From Arthrobacter sp. B2a2-09 (lineage in GTDB: Bacteria; Actinomycetota; Actinomycetes; Actinomycetales; Micrococcaceae), in NCBI RefSeq assembly GCF_027587375.1, contig NZ_JAMXIC010000002.1:310001-374000 (forward strand): a stretch of 64,000 nucleotides of DNA, given 5' to 3'. Numbering within the stretch: the stretch's first letter is position 1; each line of letters begins with the position of its first letter. Of this stretch, positions 1 to 8,768 are shown piece by piece. The translations under genes and the position numbers were made by a program. The notes below the pieces were generated by a model that saw only the letters and a program-made list of their open reading frames with translations, made no database searches and was not told where the DNA came from.

Positions 1-614
1 ACGGACTTGTCGTCGAACCAGACCTGTGCGGCCGTAGCGCTCCCGTTGGCGGTGACGTCGATGGCGATGTGGTGCCAGCTGTTGAGGGCAACGGTGGAGA
101 CCATGGTGGTGTAGCTGAAGGTTCCGTTTGGCGCAGTGACTCTCAGCACGAAGTTGGAAGTGCTGTTGTAACGGAAGATGTCCATGATCCGTGTAGCGCC
201 GGAGAAGAACCGGAAGTAGGGGACGTCGTTGCCTGCTACACCGGCGGTAGTGATGTTGAACCACCCGGCCGCGTAGGCGTGAGTGGCCCCCGCTGGCAGG
301 GGCACCGCCATATTCGAGATCGAACCGGCGTCGATCGTTGCGTGCAGGTAGGCGGAGCACGAGCCGTCGTGGGCAAGCGTCGAGCTGACCGCGGCTGTGC
401 CCGTCCCTTGGGTGACAATGGTGTAGGGGGACAAGGACCCGGATTCGAAGTTGTCCGCCACCACAGTGGTGCCGGGAATGCTGTCAGTAGGTGCTGCGGT
501 TCCTGGCTGGCAGGAGACCGAGGCTGCCTCGGCGGGCGCAACAACGATCATCCCGCCCGCACCGAGCGCGAGGCCGAGCATTCCGGAGAGTCCTAGCCGG
601 TACAGTCGTTTCAT
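1..614 (-). CDS. secreted LamG/concanavalin-like protein, 3' end outside window
   Basis: Reading leftward from an ATG at 614 the frame stays open to the window edge, so the C-terminus is missing; about 204 residues are visible. A GGAGG sits 9 nt before the ATG. The first ~30 residues form a Sec signal peptide (KR near the start, then a Gly/Leu/Ala-rich core, and an APAEAA cleavage region). The mature part begins with a Cys-containing stretch and then shows the beta-sandwich pattern of LamG/concanavalin-type domains (DNFESGSLSPYTIV near residue 54, and a late block reading NSWHHIAIDV). Such domains bind or decorate carbohydrates outside the cell. Its position beside a phosphoesterase, a GH16 enzyme and a glycosyltransferase operon supports a surface-polysaccharide role, which is inference. 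Confidence 0.75.
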   Translation of the reverse strand, partial: MKRLYRLGLSGMLGLALGAGGMIVVAPAEAASVSCQPGTAAPTDSIPGTTVVADNFESGSLSPYTIVTQGTGTAAVSSTLAHDGSCSAYLHATIDAGSISNMAVPLPAGATHAYAAGWFNITTAGVAGNDVPYFRFFSGATRIMDIFRYNSTSNFVLRVTAPNGTFSYTTMVSTVALNSWHHIAIDVTANGSATAAQVWFDDKS

Positions 615-767
615 TGTTCCGTCCTCCAAGCTGCGGTCGGTACCGGGCATCCCGCTCAGCGGGGAGCCAGGGTCGATCTGCCTGCGGCGAGCTCGTTGCG
701 ACGGTACCGGCCCAGGCACCCGGCTATGCCGTCGAGAACCAATGGCACCATGGGGGCGGTTACAGTT

Positions 768-800
768 GCGTTACCAAATCCAGCATTGCTTTGGTAGCGC
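768..800. repeat. inverted repeat between the LamG and phosphoesterase genes
   Basis: Arms GCGTTACCAAA and TTTGGTAGCGC are separated by 11 nt with a single T/G mismatch. The pair lies in the roughly 200-bp gap between two leftward genes. It could be a hairpin or a repressor site upstream of the LamG gene. There is no T-run on the leftward strand, so a terminator is unlikely. Confidence 0.4.
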
Positions 801-821
801 CGATGCAGCTTCTCCGCAAGG

Positions 822-2033
822 TCAAGGTTGCGTGTTGAACACGTCCCGCCCGAAGCTCCGCAGTCCAGGCGCTCCGGCATATCCGAGACGGGGGACCGAG
901 AAGATGTCCTCCATGGTGGCGAGAAGGCTGTAGTGGTTGTACATCGTTCCGGTGCTGGTGCCCGGGCTGCTGAATGGAGACAGTACAAGCGCGCCGATAA
1001 GGCCTCCAGCTGTTCCTCCTGGCAGGCCGGAGGGGCCAGTTGAGTTACCGTCCGTCTCGTCGAAGGTGATGACGAGCACGCCGTCCTGCCGGTAGGCCGG
1101 TGAGTTGAGGATGGCGGGGACTTGCTCTTTAAGCCAGGCGTCGGCGCTTTGCAGTCCGCCGGGTTGTCCGTCGACGCAGGGGCTGTCGTGGCCGTCATGG
1201 CAGAGGTTGGGGCTGATGTAAGCGAGGTTCGGAGTGGTGGCGGCAGACTGCAGGTCCTTCGCGAGGTTGGTGTAGTCCACCACGTTGTTCTGGCAGCCGG
1301 GGGAGGCGGTGATGCTGGTGAAATAGACGAAGGGATTGTGGCGGGTGGCGTACTGGTCATTGATTTTGGCGTTCTGGGAGTCGTCCTTTGCACCTGGGTT
1401 AGGGTGGCGGCACGGCGTGCCCATATCTTCCATGTATCCCTTCCAGGTTTTCCCGGCGTCGCTAAGTTGCCCGGCGAGCGTCGGGACTGAAGCGGGGTAG
1501 ACGCAGCCCGATCCGAGTACCTGGCCCGGGTCCGCGGTGCCGGTCTGGATGAACGGGGCGTAGGTGGTGCAGTCATTGCGCGTCATCGGGTTGGATGCTT
1601 GTCCGGAGATCTGGGCCAGATAGTTGGGGTTGGAATGATGGGCGACGCCGTAGTACTGGGTAAGGAGGACGCCCTGGCTGCGCAGAGTCCGGGAGAGGTA
1701 GGGGGCGGCCGAATCCGGACCCCAGGTCTTGTTGTAGCTCTGGTTCTCCAGATTGATCACGAAGACGTGGCCGATCTTCCCGGCTGCCGCCGTGGCCACG
1801 GGGCTGTCGGACGGCGACGAAGAGGGCGACGAGTCCGACGTCGGGGACGTGGAGGAGCCGGTGATGGTTGTGGTGGGATCCGGAACCGGTGTTCTGCCAC
1901 CCGGCGGACCTTGGCAAGCCGTAGTGATGACCAAAAGCGCAGCCGTCATGACGACGCGCTCAGCCCGTGAACGGCGGTGCCGCGGACGGCCGTTGCCCAG
2001 GACCTTTCTGCCGGATTTCATGTTGGGTTTCAT
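822..2033 (-). CDS. lipoprotein phosphoesterase (acid phosphatase / phospholipase C-like family)
   Basis: 403 aa. The start is the ATG at 2033, preceded by GGGAGGAAG about 12 nt away. The N-terminus is Arg-rich, followed by a hydrophobic stretch and a lipoprotein-type Cys at residue 40 (ITTAC), then a Ser/Thr/Pro linker (about 50-80). The core starts near residue 86 with HVFVINLENQSY, the typical opening of the phosphoesterase family (PF04185). Further family blocks follow: AHHSNPNYLAQISG, an NLCHDGHD segment and VLVITFDETDG, whose Asp/His residues are expected metal ligands. The likely role is hydrolysis of phosphate esters at the outer face of the membrane. The substrate cannot be told from the sequence. 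Confidence 0.88.
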   Translation of the reverse strand: MKPNMKSGRKVLGNGRPRHRRSRAERVVMTAALLVITTACQGPPGGRTPVPDPTTTITGSSTSPTSDSSPSSSPSDSPVATAAAGKIGHVFVINLENQSYNKTWGPDSAAPYLSRTLRSQGVLLTQYYGVAHHSNPNYLAQISGQASNPMTRNDCTTYAPFIQTGTADPGQVLGSGCVYPASVPTLAGQLSDAGKTWKGYMEDMGTPCRHPNPGAKDDSQNAKINDQYATRHNPFVYFTSITASPGCQNNVVDYTNLAKDLQSAATTPNLAYISPNLCHDGHDSPCVDGQPGGLQSADAWLKEQVPAILNSPAYRQDGVLVITFDETDGNSTGPSGLPGGTAGGLIGALVLSPFSSPGTSTGTMYNHYSLLATMEDIFSVPRLGYAGAPGLRSFGRDVFNTQP

Positions 2034-2320
2034 CTGAATCTGCTTCCTCCCAATTCCTTCTGACCGCCGGCAGTGGCCCTGGCAGGCATGCCGGCAGGTC
2101 TGCGCCGAAGGGTCACGCCTCGTCTTGGCGGTAGCGGGTATCGCGGAAGCGTTCCGGTCCGGACACTGTTGCACACTAAGTTCAACGGGGCTATGGTTCC
2201 CGGCTTCGGGTTCCCTGTGAATTCGCAGACGAGGCCGTGGATGAAGAGGCTCCGGGCCCGGACGATGGAGGAACGGTCCGGGACTTGTTTCGGTGTGTGT
2301 TTGCCGCCACACTGGCTCCC
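2034..2320. other. divergent intergenic region between phosphoesterase and GH16 genes
   Basis: About 290 bp separate the leftward phosphoesterase start from the rightward GH16 start, so both promoters should be here. I see no clear paired -35/-10 hexamers, no strong hairpin and no credible small gene. Confidence 0.4.
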
Positions 2321-3250
2321 ATGCACGTGGAGGATCGGCGAAACGGCAAGAGCTTCAAGACTGTCCAGCGCCTGGGCATGATGATCGTGCTCGTTGCTTC
2401 GTTGGCGCTGGCTTCCTCCGGATGCGTCGGCCCGTCGACAGGCCCGGCTTCCCCTGGCGCAAGCGCGACGGCCGGAACTTCGACGCCGGGGGCCGGCACA
2501 GGGCAGTCCCAGGCGACGGGGCAAATGCCGGTGGGTGATCTGCCCGGATGGCGGCAGGTATTCAGTGAAGATTTCAGCGAGGGGGACGTCCCGCTTGGGA
2601 GTTTCCCCGGGCCGGCGTACAGCGCAAAATGGAGCGTCAACTACGCTGACGGGACACCGGACACGGCCGGTCAGCAAAGCGGCGGAAGGTCGGGGTATTA
2701 CCCATCGAAGGTGCTCAGCGTCAAGGATGGGATGCTCGACATGTACCTGCACACCGAGAAGGGTGTTTCGATGGGGGCGGCACCCTCCCCGAAGCTGCAT
2801 CCGGCCAACGGGCGCCCGTACGACAGCCTGTTGTACGGGCGGTATTCGGTACGGTTCAGGTCCGAGGCATTGCAGGGGTTCAAGACGGCGTGGCTGCTGT
2901 GGCCGGATAGCGGAGTGTGGCCGCGTGACGGAGAGATCGATTACCCCGAAGGTGATCTGTCCAAGTCTTTTTACGGTGCCGTCCATCAGGCCGGGTCGGA
3001 CAAGAACATCTTCCATGAAAACCAGTCCGGTGCGCGGTTCACGGCCTGGCATACCGCGACAACCGAATGGACGCCTGGGCGCGTTGAGTTCTTCCTCGAT
3101 GGTGTCTCGATTGGGGTCAGCACCGTCGGCATCCCCGGCACGCCGATGCATTACATCCTCCAGACCGAATCCTGCCTGACCGGCTGCCCCGCGGCGGCCA
3201 CAGCCGGGCATCTGCAGGTGGCCTGGGTGGCAATCTGGGCGAAAGCGTAG
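2321..3250 (+). CDS. GH16-family glycoside hydrolase, lipoprotein
   Basis: 309 aa from the ATG at 2321. Later ATGs at 2378 and 2381 would leave a very short n-region, and no start has a good Shine-Dalgarno site, so the start is uncertain. A signal peptide ends in LASSGC (lipid Cys at residue 35), followed by an Ala/Gly/Thr/Pro linker to about residue 80. The catalytic block reads WPRDGEIDYPE with E205, D207 and E210 as nucleophile, assisting acid and acid/base of the ExDxxE type seen in GH16. GH16 enzymes cleave beta-glucans, laminarin, agar or related polymers. Here it probably trims the polysaccharide made by the neighbouring operon; the substrate is inference. Confidence 0.88.
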   Translation: MHVEDRRNGKSFKTVQRLGMMIVLVASLALASSGCVGPSTGPASPGASATAGTSTPGAGTGQSQATGQMPVGDLPGWRQVFSEDFSEGDVPLGSFPGPAYSAKWSVNYADGTPDTAGQQSGGRSGYYPSKVLSVKDGMLDMYLHTEKGVSMGAAPSPKLHPANGRPYDSLLYGRYSVRFRSEALQGFKTAWLLWPDSGVWPRDGEIDYPEGDLSKSFYGAVHQAGSDKNIFHENQSGARFTAWHTATTEWTPGRVEFFLDGVSIGVSTVGIPGTPMHYILQTESCLTGCPAAATAGHLQVAWVAIWAKA

Positions 3251-3270
3251 GTGCATTGCCCGCCCCTTCG

Positions 3271-3654
3271 TTACGGCGCCGTTTCCTTTCGCCGGGACCG
3301 GCGGTCCACGGCGGCGAGGAGGCCCAGAGTGAGTACGGCCAGGAGGGACACAGCCGCCGATGGATGCCAGAAACCGGCGTAAAGCATCGCCGTTGAGAGC
3401 AGGATAGCCGAGCCAATGCTGAAGCTCACCGCAATTGCCACTGCCAACGGGAGTACCTCGAATCCGGCACCTTTTCGGATTCGAGGGGGTTTCAGGAGCA
3501 GGATGAGGGCCGTTCCGGGGCCGGCGAGAAGGAACGGTCCTATGACCGCAAGGCGCAGTTCCTCCGGGCCCGTGAAGGACAATGGAATCGAAGCCAGTGC
3601 CACAACGGCCACGACGGCGCCGATGGTAGCGACGCTCCTGCGCTTAGATGCCAT
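3271..3654 (-). CDS. small polytopic membrane protein
   Basis: 127 aa. Basic N-terminus (MASKRR), then about four hydrophobic segments (around residues 8-26, 36-54, 66-86 and 96-114) and a strongly basic tail (DRRSRRKETAP). No family recognised. Its ATG lies inside the end of the upstream gene (11-bp overlap), so it is the last gene of the polysaccharide operon and translationally coupled to it. It ends 20 bp from the convergent GH16 gene. Confidence 0.7.
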   Translation of the reverse strand: MASKRRSVATIGAVVAVVALASIPLSFTGPEELRLAVIGPFLLAGPGTALILLLKPPRIRKGAGFEVLPLAVAIAVSFSIGSAILLSTAMLYAGFWHPSAAVSLLAVLTLGLLAAVDRRSRRKETAP

Positions 3655-5536
3655 TCGGTGCTCCTTGCAGGTGGTAGATCACTCCGCCGGCATTGCGGTA
3701 CTCCATTGACCAGCCCCCTTGGAGGGCGCACCTGTCGATCAAGTGTTGCAAGCCTTCGCTCGGCCCCGTGTTGAGAACGTCCGCGGCGGTGACCTGGCTT
3801 GCAGTGACTATCAAGTAAGCACCTGTGGATGGGACGAGCTGGGTTATCGATGCGCAGCCGGGTTGGGGGTCGCCAGGGCGTGCCGGCTCCGATTGGAGGA
3901 GGGTCTGGTACCGGTATCCGGCGTAGTGCTCATACCGCCAGGCCGTGTCGTGGACTGCCTCGATGAGGACCGAGCCGTGGGGCGCGGTGGTGTAAAGCTG
4001 GTTGACCAGGGCGATCTCGTCAGGAGTGAAATTCTCGATGGCGTCATTGCCATACCGGGTGGCGACTGTGGCCGTGGCGATGACTGATCCGAGCAGCATG
4101 AGCGCGGCCATCTGGCGCAAGCCGGGCGGACTGGGGCCACGGGGAAGTAGTGGAAGCACGACGAGGATGGCGGCGAACGGCAGGCTGAAAAGGTATATCC
4201 GGAGCAGGAGCTCACCGCCGTACGACTGGAGCGGGAACATGACGAATGGTGCCACGGTCCCCAACGCAGCGGCTAGCCACCGCGTCCGTAGCCGTCGTCC
4301 CCGGAAGCTACCTAGTCCCGCGAGGACCCAGACCCCGGCGCCCTCCGCGAGCCGGGAGTAGACAATGAACTGATGGGCCGGACTACCGCCCACCCTGTTG
4401 AGCAACGAGGCAGAGGCGGCGGCGTTGATGTTGCCGATGGACCCGAACAGAGTGTGCAGGTGGCCGAGGAGGAAAGGGGTGGCGGCCAGGACCAGCCAGC
4501 AGACCGGAAGCAGCAACGCCAGGACCGGCAGGAACCGCAGCCGGCACCTTCCGCTCAGGGCGAGCAGCGCCAGGATAGGAATAGCTGCGAAAGGTGTGAG
4601 TTGATGGGCGACCGTCATCCCAGCCAAGAGCACCACGCACACCGCGGCCAATATGATGAAGGCTGACCGCGGCAGTTCGGCTGGAATCGGCGCCGGCTTC
4701 CCGGGTTCGAGCCGACGCACGAGATTCCTGAGCCGACTAGCGAGTTTGCCCGCCGGCTTCCACGGCCACCCGGGGAATACTGTCAGAACACAGGCGATCA
4801 GGGTCAGCAGCAGCAGCAAGGCGCAGGCCTGTGGGGAAAGGTAATCCTGCCCCACCCAGCTGGCCAGATAGAACATCCACACGCCGGCCCACGCTTGCCT
4901 TGGGCTGGAGCTAAGGCGCAGGGCCAGAGCCAGCAACGCGGGCATGAGCAGGACGTTGACGCCGACCGGCGCCCAAGTAGCAGCCCATGTCAGATCGTGG
5001 ACTCCGGTGGAATTCGAGAGCATCGCCAGTAGTCCGAAGAACCCGGGCCAGTTGAAATATGCGTCCAGCTTCCGGTCCAGGCCTCCGGACTGCGTGATGT
5101 AGTCGGTGATGCCCAAGTGGCGGTAGCTGGCTTCCAATCGGGGCAATCCGTGAATGATCGGATCGGCCCCGTGCAGAATGACGATCAAAACCAGAAGCTG
5201 AACGACGAGCAACCACGGGCGAAGAACCTTGAGGCCGAGTGAACCGACAAAACCGGCCAGGCTCAGGCCCAGGGCAAAAAAATAGGTGAAGGGCAGGACT
5301 TGGATCAGGCCGGCCCCGCCAATGTCCTGCGCGTTCACGGTTTTGAGCGCCCACACCCCCAGGACCAGGGCGCTCGCCGCCATCAACGCAAGGGCGCCCG
5401 GAACCCGCGGGTCACCCCGGTCGGCCCGATGCTGGGCTGGACGGGGACGCTTCGGGCCGGTGACGACGGGGAGAATGCCGACGTCGGATCGGTGCAAGCG
5501 GGTGGTGGAGACACTCCAAGGGGTTTGTACGACCAT
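3644..5536 (-). CDS. large polytopic membrane protein, possible polysaccharide polymerase or GT-C-like
   Basis: 630 aa from the ATG at 5536, which overlaps the upstream stop codon (TGATG). A ~45-residue cytoplasmic N-terminus is followed by about 12-13 membrane segments and a C-terminal domain of roughly 140 residues that looks extracytoplasmic (TRYGNDAIENFTPDEIALVNQL onward, with two Cys). A sizeable loop near residues 120-150 contains GADPIIHGLPRLEASYRHLG. The layout resembles Wzy-type polymerases or GT-C membrane glycosyltransferases, but no diagnostic motif is visible. The operon has transferases and a flippase but no other polymerase candidate, so polymerase is the best guess. Confidence 0.7.
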   Translation of the reverse strand: MVVQTPWSVSTTRLHRSDVGILPVVTGPKRPRPAQHRADRGDPRVPGALALMAASALVLGVWALKTVNAQDIGGAGLIQVLPFTYFFALGLSLAGFVGSLGLKVLRPWLLVVQLLVLIVILHGADPIIHGLPRLEASYRHLGITDYITQSGGLDRKLDAYFNWPGFFGLLAMLSNSTGVHDLTWAATWAPVGVNVLLMPALLALALRLSSSPRQAWAGVWMFYLASWVGQDYLSPQACALLLLLTLIACVLTVFPGWPWKPAGKLASRLRNLVRRLEPGKPAPIPAELPRSAFIILAAVCVVLLAGMTVAHQLTPFAAIPILALLALSGRCRLRFLPVLALLLPVCWLVLAATPFLLGHLHTLFGSIGNINAAASASLLNRVGGSPAHQFIVYSRLAEGAGVWVLAGLGSFRGRRLRTRWLAAALGTVAPFVMFPLQSYGGELLLRIYLFSLPFAAILVVLPLLPRGPSPPGLRQMAALMLLGSVIATATVATRYGNDAIENFTPDEIALVNQLYTTAPHGSVLIEAVHDTAWRYEHYAGYRYQTLLQSEPARPGDPQPGCASITQLVPSTGAYLIVTASQVTAADVLNTGPSEGLQHLIDRCALQGGWSMEYRNAGGVIYHLQGAPNGI

Positions 5537-7683
5537 CACGGCGCCGGTACTCCGTGCGCACGTGACCCGGACGTGCGCTCGATATTCTGTCCGGCCCGGG
5601 CGGGGCTGTGGTCCCGTGAGAAACGGTGCAGCCGGCCGCCAGCGACCACGGCTGCGCCCATTTGGGCGACCAGCCAGAGCACGGAAACTCCGGTGAGCCC
5701 ATAGTGTTGGGCGACCGCGGGAGCTGGTGCCACCGCGAGGACGCACGCCGCAATCGCGACCATCGTGGATTCAGCCAAACGTCCGGTGGAACGGCACACC
5801 CCGTAGTAGACCTGTGTGACGCAAGTGAGCATCAGGGCCGGGACCAGGAAAGGTAACAGCACCCACGCCGACGCGTAGCTGGACCCCAACAACGGCAGCA
5901 GCAGTGAGCCGGCCGCCAGCAGCAGCACCCCGGCAAGCGCGGTGAGGAAGAGACTCATCTGCAGGGCCTTCCGAACCAAGCCTGGGCGTGAAGAAGCGCG
6001 AGGGTCGGAGGTGTCCGCCGCGATAGCGGTCTGAAGTGAGTAGCCCGCCGATTGGGGCACGAAAAAGATCGCTGAAGCAAGCATCCAGACGACGTACCAA
6101 GCCGCCGCAGCCGAGGTGTTCAGGGCCGCTGCCACGACTAGCGGAAGGACGTAGCCCGGCGCGCGGTCGGCAAGCATGAGTGCGTGCTGGCGGAGGCCTG
6201 GACCCCAGACTTTCATCACTTCGCGCCAATTCACCTGCGTCCACTCCGGAGCCGTATCGGTGCGTCTGAGCTGGTCCAGGCCGAGGAGCACGCTCGCCAA
6301 GGCACCCGTGGCCACGGCAACGACGATCGCGGCCGGATCCCGGTAGCCGGTAAGAAGGCAAACGGCGAGGGTGGCGAGCTGGAACAAGGCCTGCACGAGA
6401 CTGCGCGTCAATGCACGATCTGCCCGGGCCTGGGCGACGGCGATGTGGTCGAACTGGTAGGCGACGGCGGCGAGGAGTGCTGCGGCGAAAAAGGCGGCGC
6501 TCATGACCGGATTCGTCCAAGCAGTCCCGACGCCGGATCCCTGGAAAGAGGTCACGACGAGTAAGCCGGTGGCCATGACGAGCGACGAAAAGCTTACGGC
6601 TGCGACGCTTGCCGGTATCAGGGTCCGGCCCCGGTCAGCCTGGGCGGGCAGTACGGAAAGGGTCGCTGGGCCGACGCCGAGCATTCCCAGCTGCACCGTC
6701 AGCATTGTTGCGGAGACCACAGCAGAGGCCAACCCCAGATGGTCGGCAGGAATCACGACGGCCGCAAGGGCCCAGAACAGCAGACCGGCAGCCATGGGGG
6801 CGATACGGGCCGCCGCGAGCCACATGGCGTTCCCGCCGAGGGATAGTCCCTGCCTGGGAAGTCGAAGCAAGGTGCTGCCGAAAGCCCCGTAGTTGTAGAG
6901 GACGAAGCCAGCCCAGTAGGGCAGGTAACGGGGGGCGGTGGCCAGGGAGAGCAGGACGCCACGAGCCGTAGCAAGTAAAGGCAGGAATACCAGCCAGCCG
7001 GCGCGGCGGGGGTGCTTGTGCATCGTGCGCGCCAAACCGGCCCCGTCCTGAAGCCACTGGTCGCGGGCGTACTCGAAGCTGTCAGCGAACCGGTGCCTGA
7101 CGAAGGTCGTGGGAGAGACCCCGAGGCGACATCCGGCCTCCTCGAGCCGGATCCGGAGCTCGATATCTTCGCCCGACCGGAAGCTTTCATCGAACCCGGC
7201 GTCGAGGAGCACACTTCGGCGCATCAGGGTGGCACTGACGCCGAACCAGGAGCGGACCCGGCTGTGGTTATGGTGCCAGGCAAGGGCGGCTCCCCAGTAG
7301 CCGGCGCCGTCGGGCTCGCTCACTAGTCCAAACTGCAAACCATCGAAGCCGCCTTCTTGGAACTCCGTCATCAGCTTCTCCAGAACGCCTGGAGGCACGA
7401 TGACGTCGGCATCGATGAGCGCGACTAGATCGGCGTGCGCGGCTCGGGCACCGAGCATGCGCGCCGCCGGCAGTCCGCGCCCCCTGTCGGAGATGACGCG
7501 TGCCCCGTAGGAACGGGCGATCTGCACGGTGGAGTCGTGCGAACATCCGTCTATGACGATCACCTCGCGGGGGTTCTGGTCAAAGACGGACTTCAGGCAT
7601 TCGCCGAGCCAGTTGGCGGCGTTGCGGGCCGGGATGACGACAGACACGTCCAGGACGCTGCCGGCGTCCGCCTTCCTGCTCAC
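5536..7683 (-). CDS. GT2 glycosyltransferase fused to a polysaccharide flippase-like membrane domain
   Basis: 715 aa. The GTG start at 7683 forms a GTGA overlap with the upstream stop; longer upstream extension looks like shadow sequence. Residues 12-230 are a GT-A fold: SVVIPARN near 14-21, IDADV at 90-94 (DxD-type metal site) and the SGEDIELRIRL block near 170-180. Residues ~235-280 are hydrophobic, and from ~285 to 700 there are about 12 membrane helices of the MATE/Wzx type (repeated ARIAPM..., GPGLRQHALMLADR, SSYASAWVLLPFLVPALM). A separate transferase and flippase are the norm, so this joins sugar transfer and lipid-linked export in one chain. Codon use is uniform across the junction and no stop interrupts it. 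Confidence 0.85.
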   Translation of the reverse strand: MSRKADAGSVLDVSVVIPARNAANWLGECLKSVFDQNPREVIVIDGCSHDSTVQIARSYGARVISDRGRGLPAARMLGARAAHADLVALIDADVIVPPGVLEKLMTEFQEGGFDGLQFGLVSEPDGAGYWGAALAWHHNHSRVRSWFGVSATLMRRSVLLDAGFDESFRSGEDIELRIRLEEAGCRLGVSPTTFVRHRFADSFEYARDQWLQDGAGLARTMHKHPRRAGWLVFLPLLATARGVLLSLATAPRYLPYWAGFVLYNYGAFGSTLLRLPRQGLSLGGNAMWLAAARIAPMAAGLLFWALAAVVIPADHLGLASAVVSATMLTVQLGMLGVGPATLSVLPAQADRGRTLIPASVAAVSFSSLVMATGLLVVTSFQGSGVGTAWTNPVMSAAFFAAALLAAVAYQFDHIAVAQARADRALTRSLVQALFQLATLAVCLLTGYRDPAAIVVAVATGALASVLLGLDQLRRTDTAPEWTQVNWREVMKVWGPGLRQHALMLADRAPGYVLPLVVAAALNTSAAAAWYVVWMLASAIFFVPQSAGYSLQTAIAADTSDPRASSRPGLVRKALQMSLFLTALAGVLLLAAGSLLLPLLGSSYASAWVLLPFLVPALMLTCVTQVYYGVCRSTGRLAESTMVAIAACVLAVAPAPAVAQHYGLTGVSVLWLVAQMGAAVVAGGRLHRFSRDHSPARAGQNIERTSGSRAHGVPAP

Positions 7684-8768
7684 GGCCGGCCGTCCACCAT
7701 GGAGGTGACGGTGCCTGCGACATAGTCCGAGGTCCGGTCGGCGGACCACGTCGCGGGAAGGCGCAGCACGAAGCACGGAACATCACCCAACGCACGGGTG
7801 ATGACGGAGGTTTTTGCGGAGAAATGCTCGCCTAATGACACGAGGCCCGTGGCCCCGAGGGCCTCGATGAGTCGCCGCGACACCAAAGGCAATTCCGAAT
7901 GAAAGTTGCCCACAATGCGCGCAGCCATCCAGGCTTCTGTCCGGCGCTCCAACCGGGCCTCCGCTCCGTCGAAGCGTTCGAGGAAGACGGCGATCCGGGC
8001 AGGCGCCTCGGGAACGATTTTCCCTGGGCCGAATACGTCTACCGGATGGACCATTCTGTGCTCGGGTGACCACCGCCGCGTGAACGCGGCCGTGCGTGGA
8101 TAGCGGACGATGACAGGGTGTACAGCGGTGGCCACGCTGCTGATCGTCGAAGTTAGCCAGCCCGGCGCGAGCGGCTTGCGGAGTCCTTGGAACAGGTCCG
8201 GATAGATCGGCCGGTGGTGGGGCTTGATGAACATCGGCTTTGCGTAGGACAGGAGCGTCCCCTCCGCAGTGATGAATCCCCAGTCATCGGCCATGAAGCC
8301 GACGCCCGGCATCGCTAAGAGTTTCGCTACCGTACTTGTTTTCCCGACGCCGCCCCATGCGGGCATCAGGATGCCCGCTCCCCGATAGTTCACCATCGCC
8401 GCGTGAACCATTGCAGTATCCTGCCTGATGCACAGGTGGTCCAACAGCGGCACGACCGCCGTCAGCAGTTCGCCCGCCCCTTCAACCATGAACCCGTTTT
8501 CCGTGCGGGTGACCCGAACCCGGTCCTCCGGGAGGAACAATGAATCGTCCGTATACCGGTAGGCGTCTTCGGCATGGGATTGCGCGGGAACCGGAGTGAC
8601 GCCGCCGCTGATGTTCAACTGCAGGTTTGACGCCGAAGGGCCGAGGAACGGAGCAAGCATGTCACGTAGCTGCGCCTCACCTGGCGTCCCTTGAGCGACC
8701 CTGATTGCGACCCGTCCGTGGACGTCGAAGGCAACTGCCGGGGACGTGGCGATCTGCTGGCTAATCAC
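7680..8768 (-). CDS. HPr-kinase-like P-loop protein of the polysaccharide operon
   Basis: 362 aa from a GTG at 8768 that overlaps the upstream stop by 8 bp. A Walker A motif (WGGVGKTST) lies near residues 138-146, followed by FMADDWGFI, where the Asp pair fits the catalytic/Mg position of HPr kinase/phosphorylase relatives. The N-terminal ~130 residues are a separate alpha/beta part. HprK-related proteins occur in glycosyltransferase clusters of several phyla without a PTS partner; their substrate is unknown. It may phosphorylate a carrier sugar or a protein partner (inference). Coupled translation to both neighbours shows it belongs to the pathway. Confidence 0.7.
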   Translation of the reverse strand: MISQQIATSPAVAFDVHGRVAIRVAQGTPGEAQLRDMLAPFLGPSASNLQLNISGGVTPVPAQSHAEDAYRYTDDSLFLPEDRVRVTRTENGFMVEGAGELLTAVVPLLDHLCIRQDTAMVHAAMVNYRGAGILMPAWGGVGKTSTVAKLLAMPGVGFMADDWGFITAEGTLLSYAKPMFIKPHHRPIYPDLFQGLRKPLAPGWLTSTISSVATAVHPVIVRYPRTAAFTRRWSPEHRMVHPVDVFGPGKIVPEAPARIAVFLERFDGAEARLERRTEAWMAARIVGNFHSELPLVSRRLIEALGATGLVSLGEHFSAKTSVITRALGDVPCFVLRLPATWSADRTSDYVAGTVTSMVDGRP

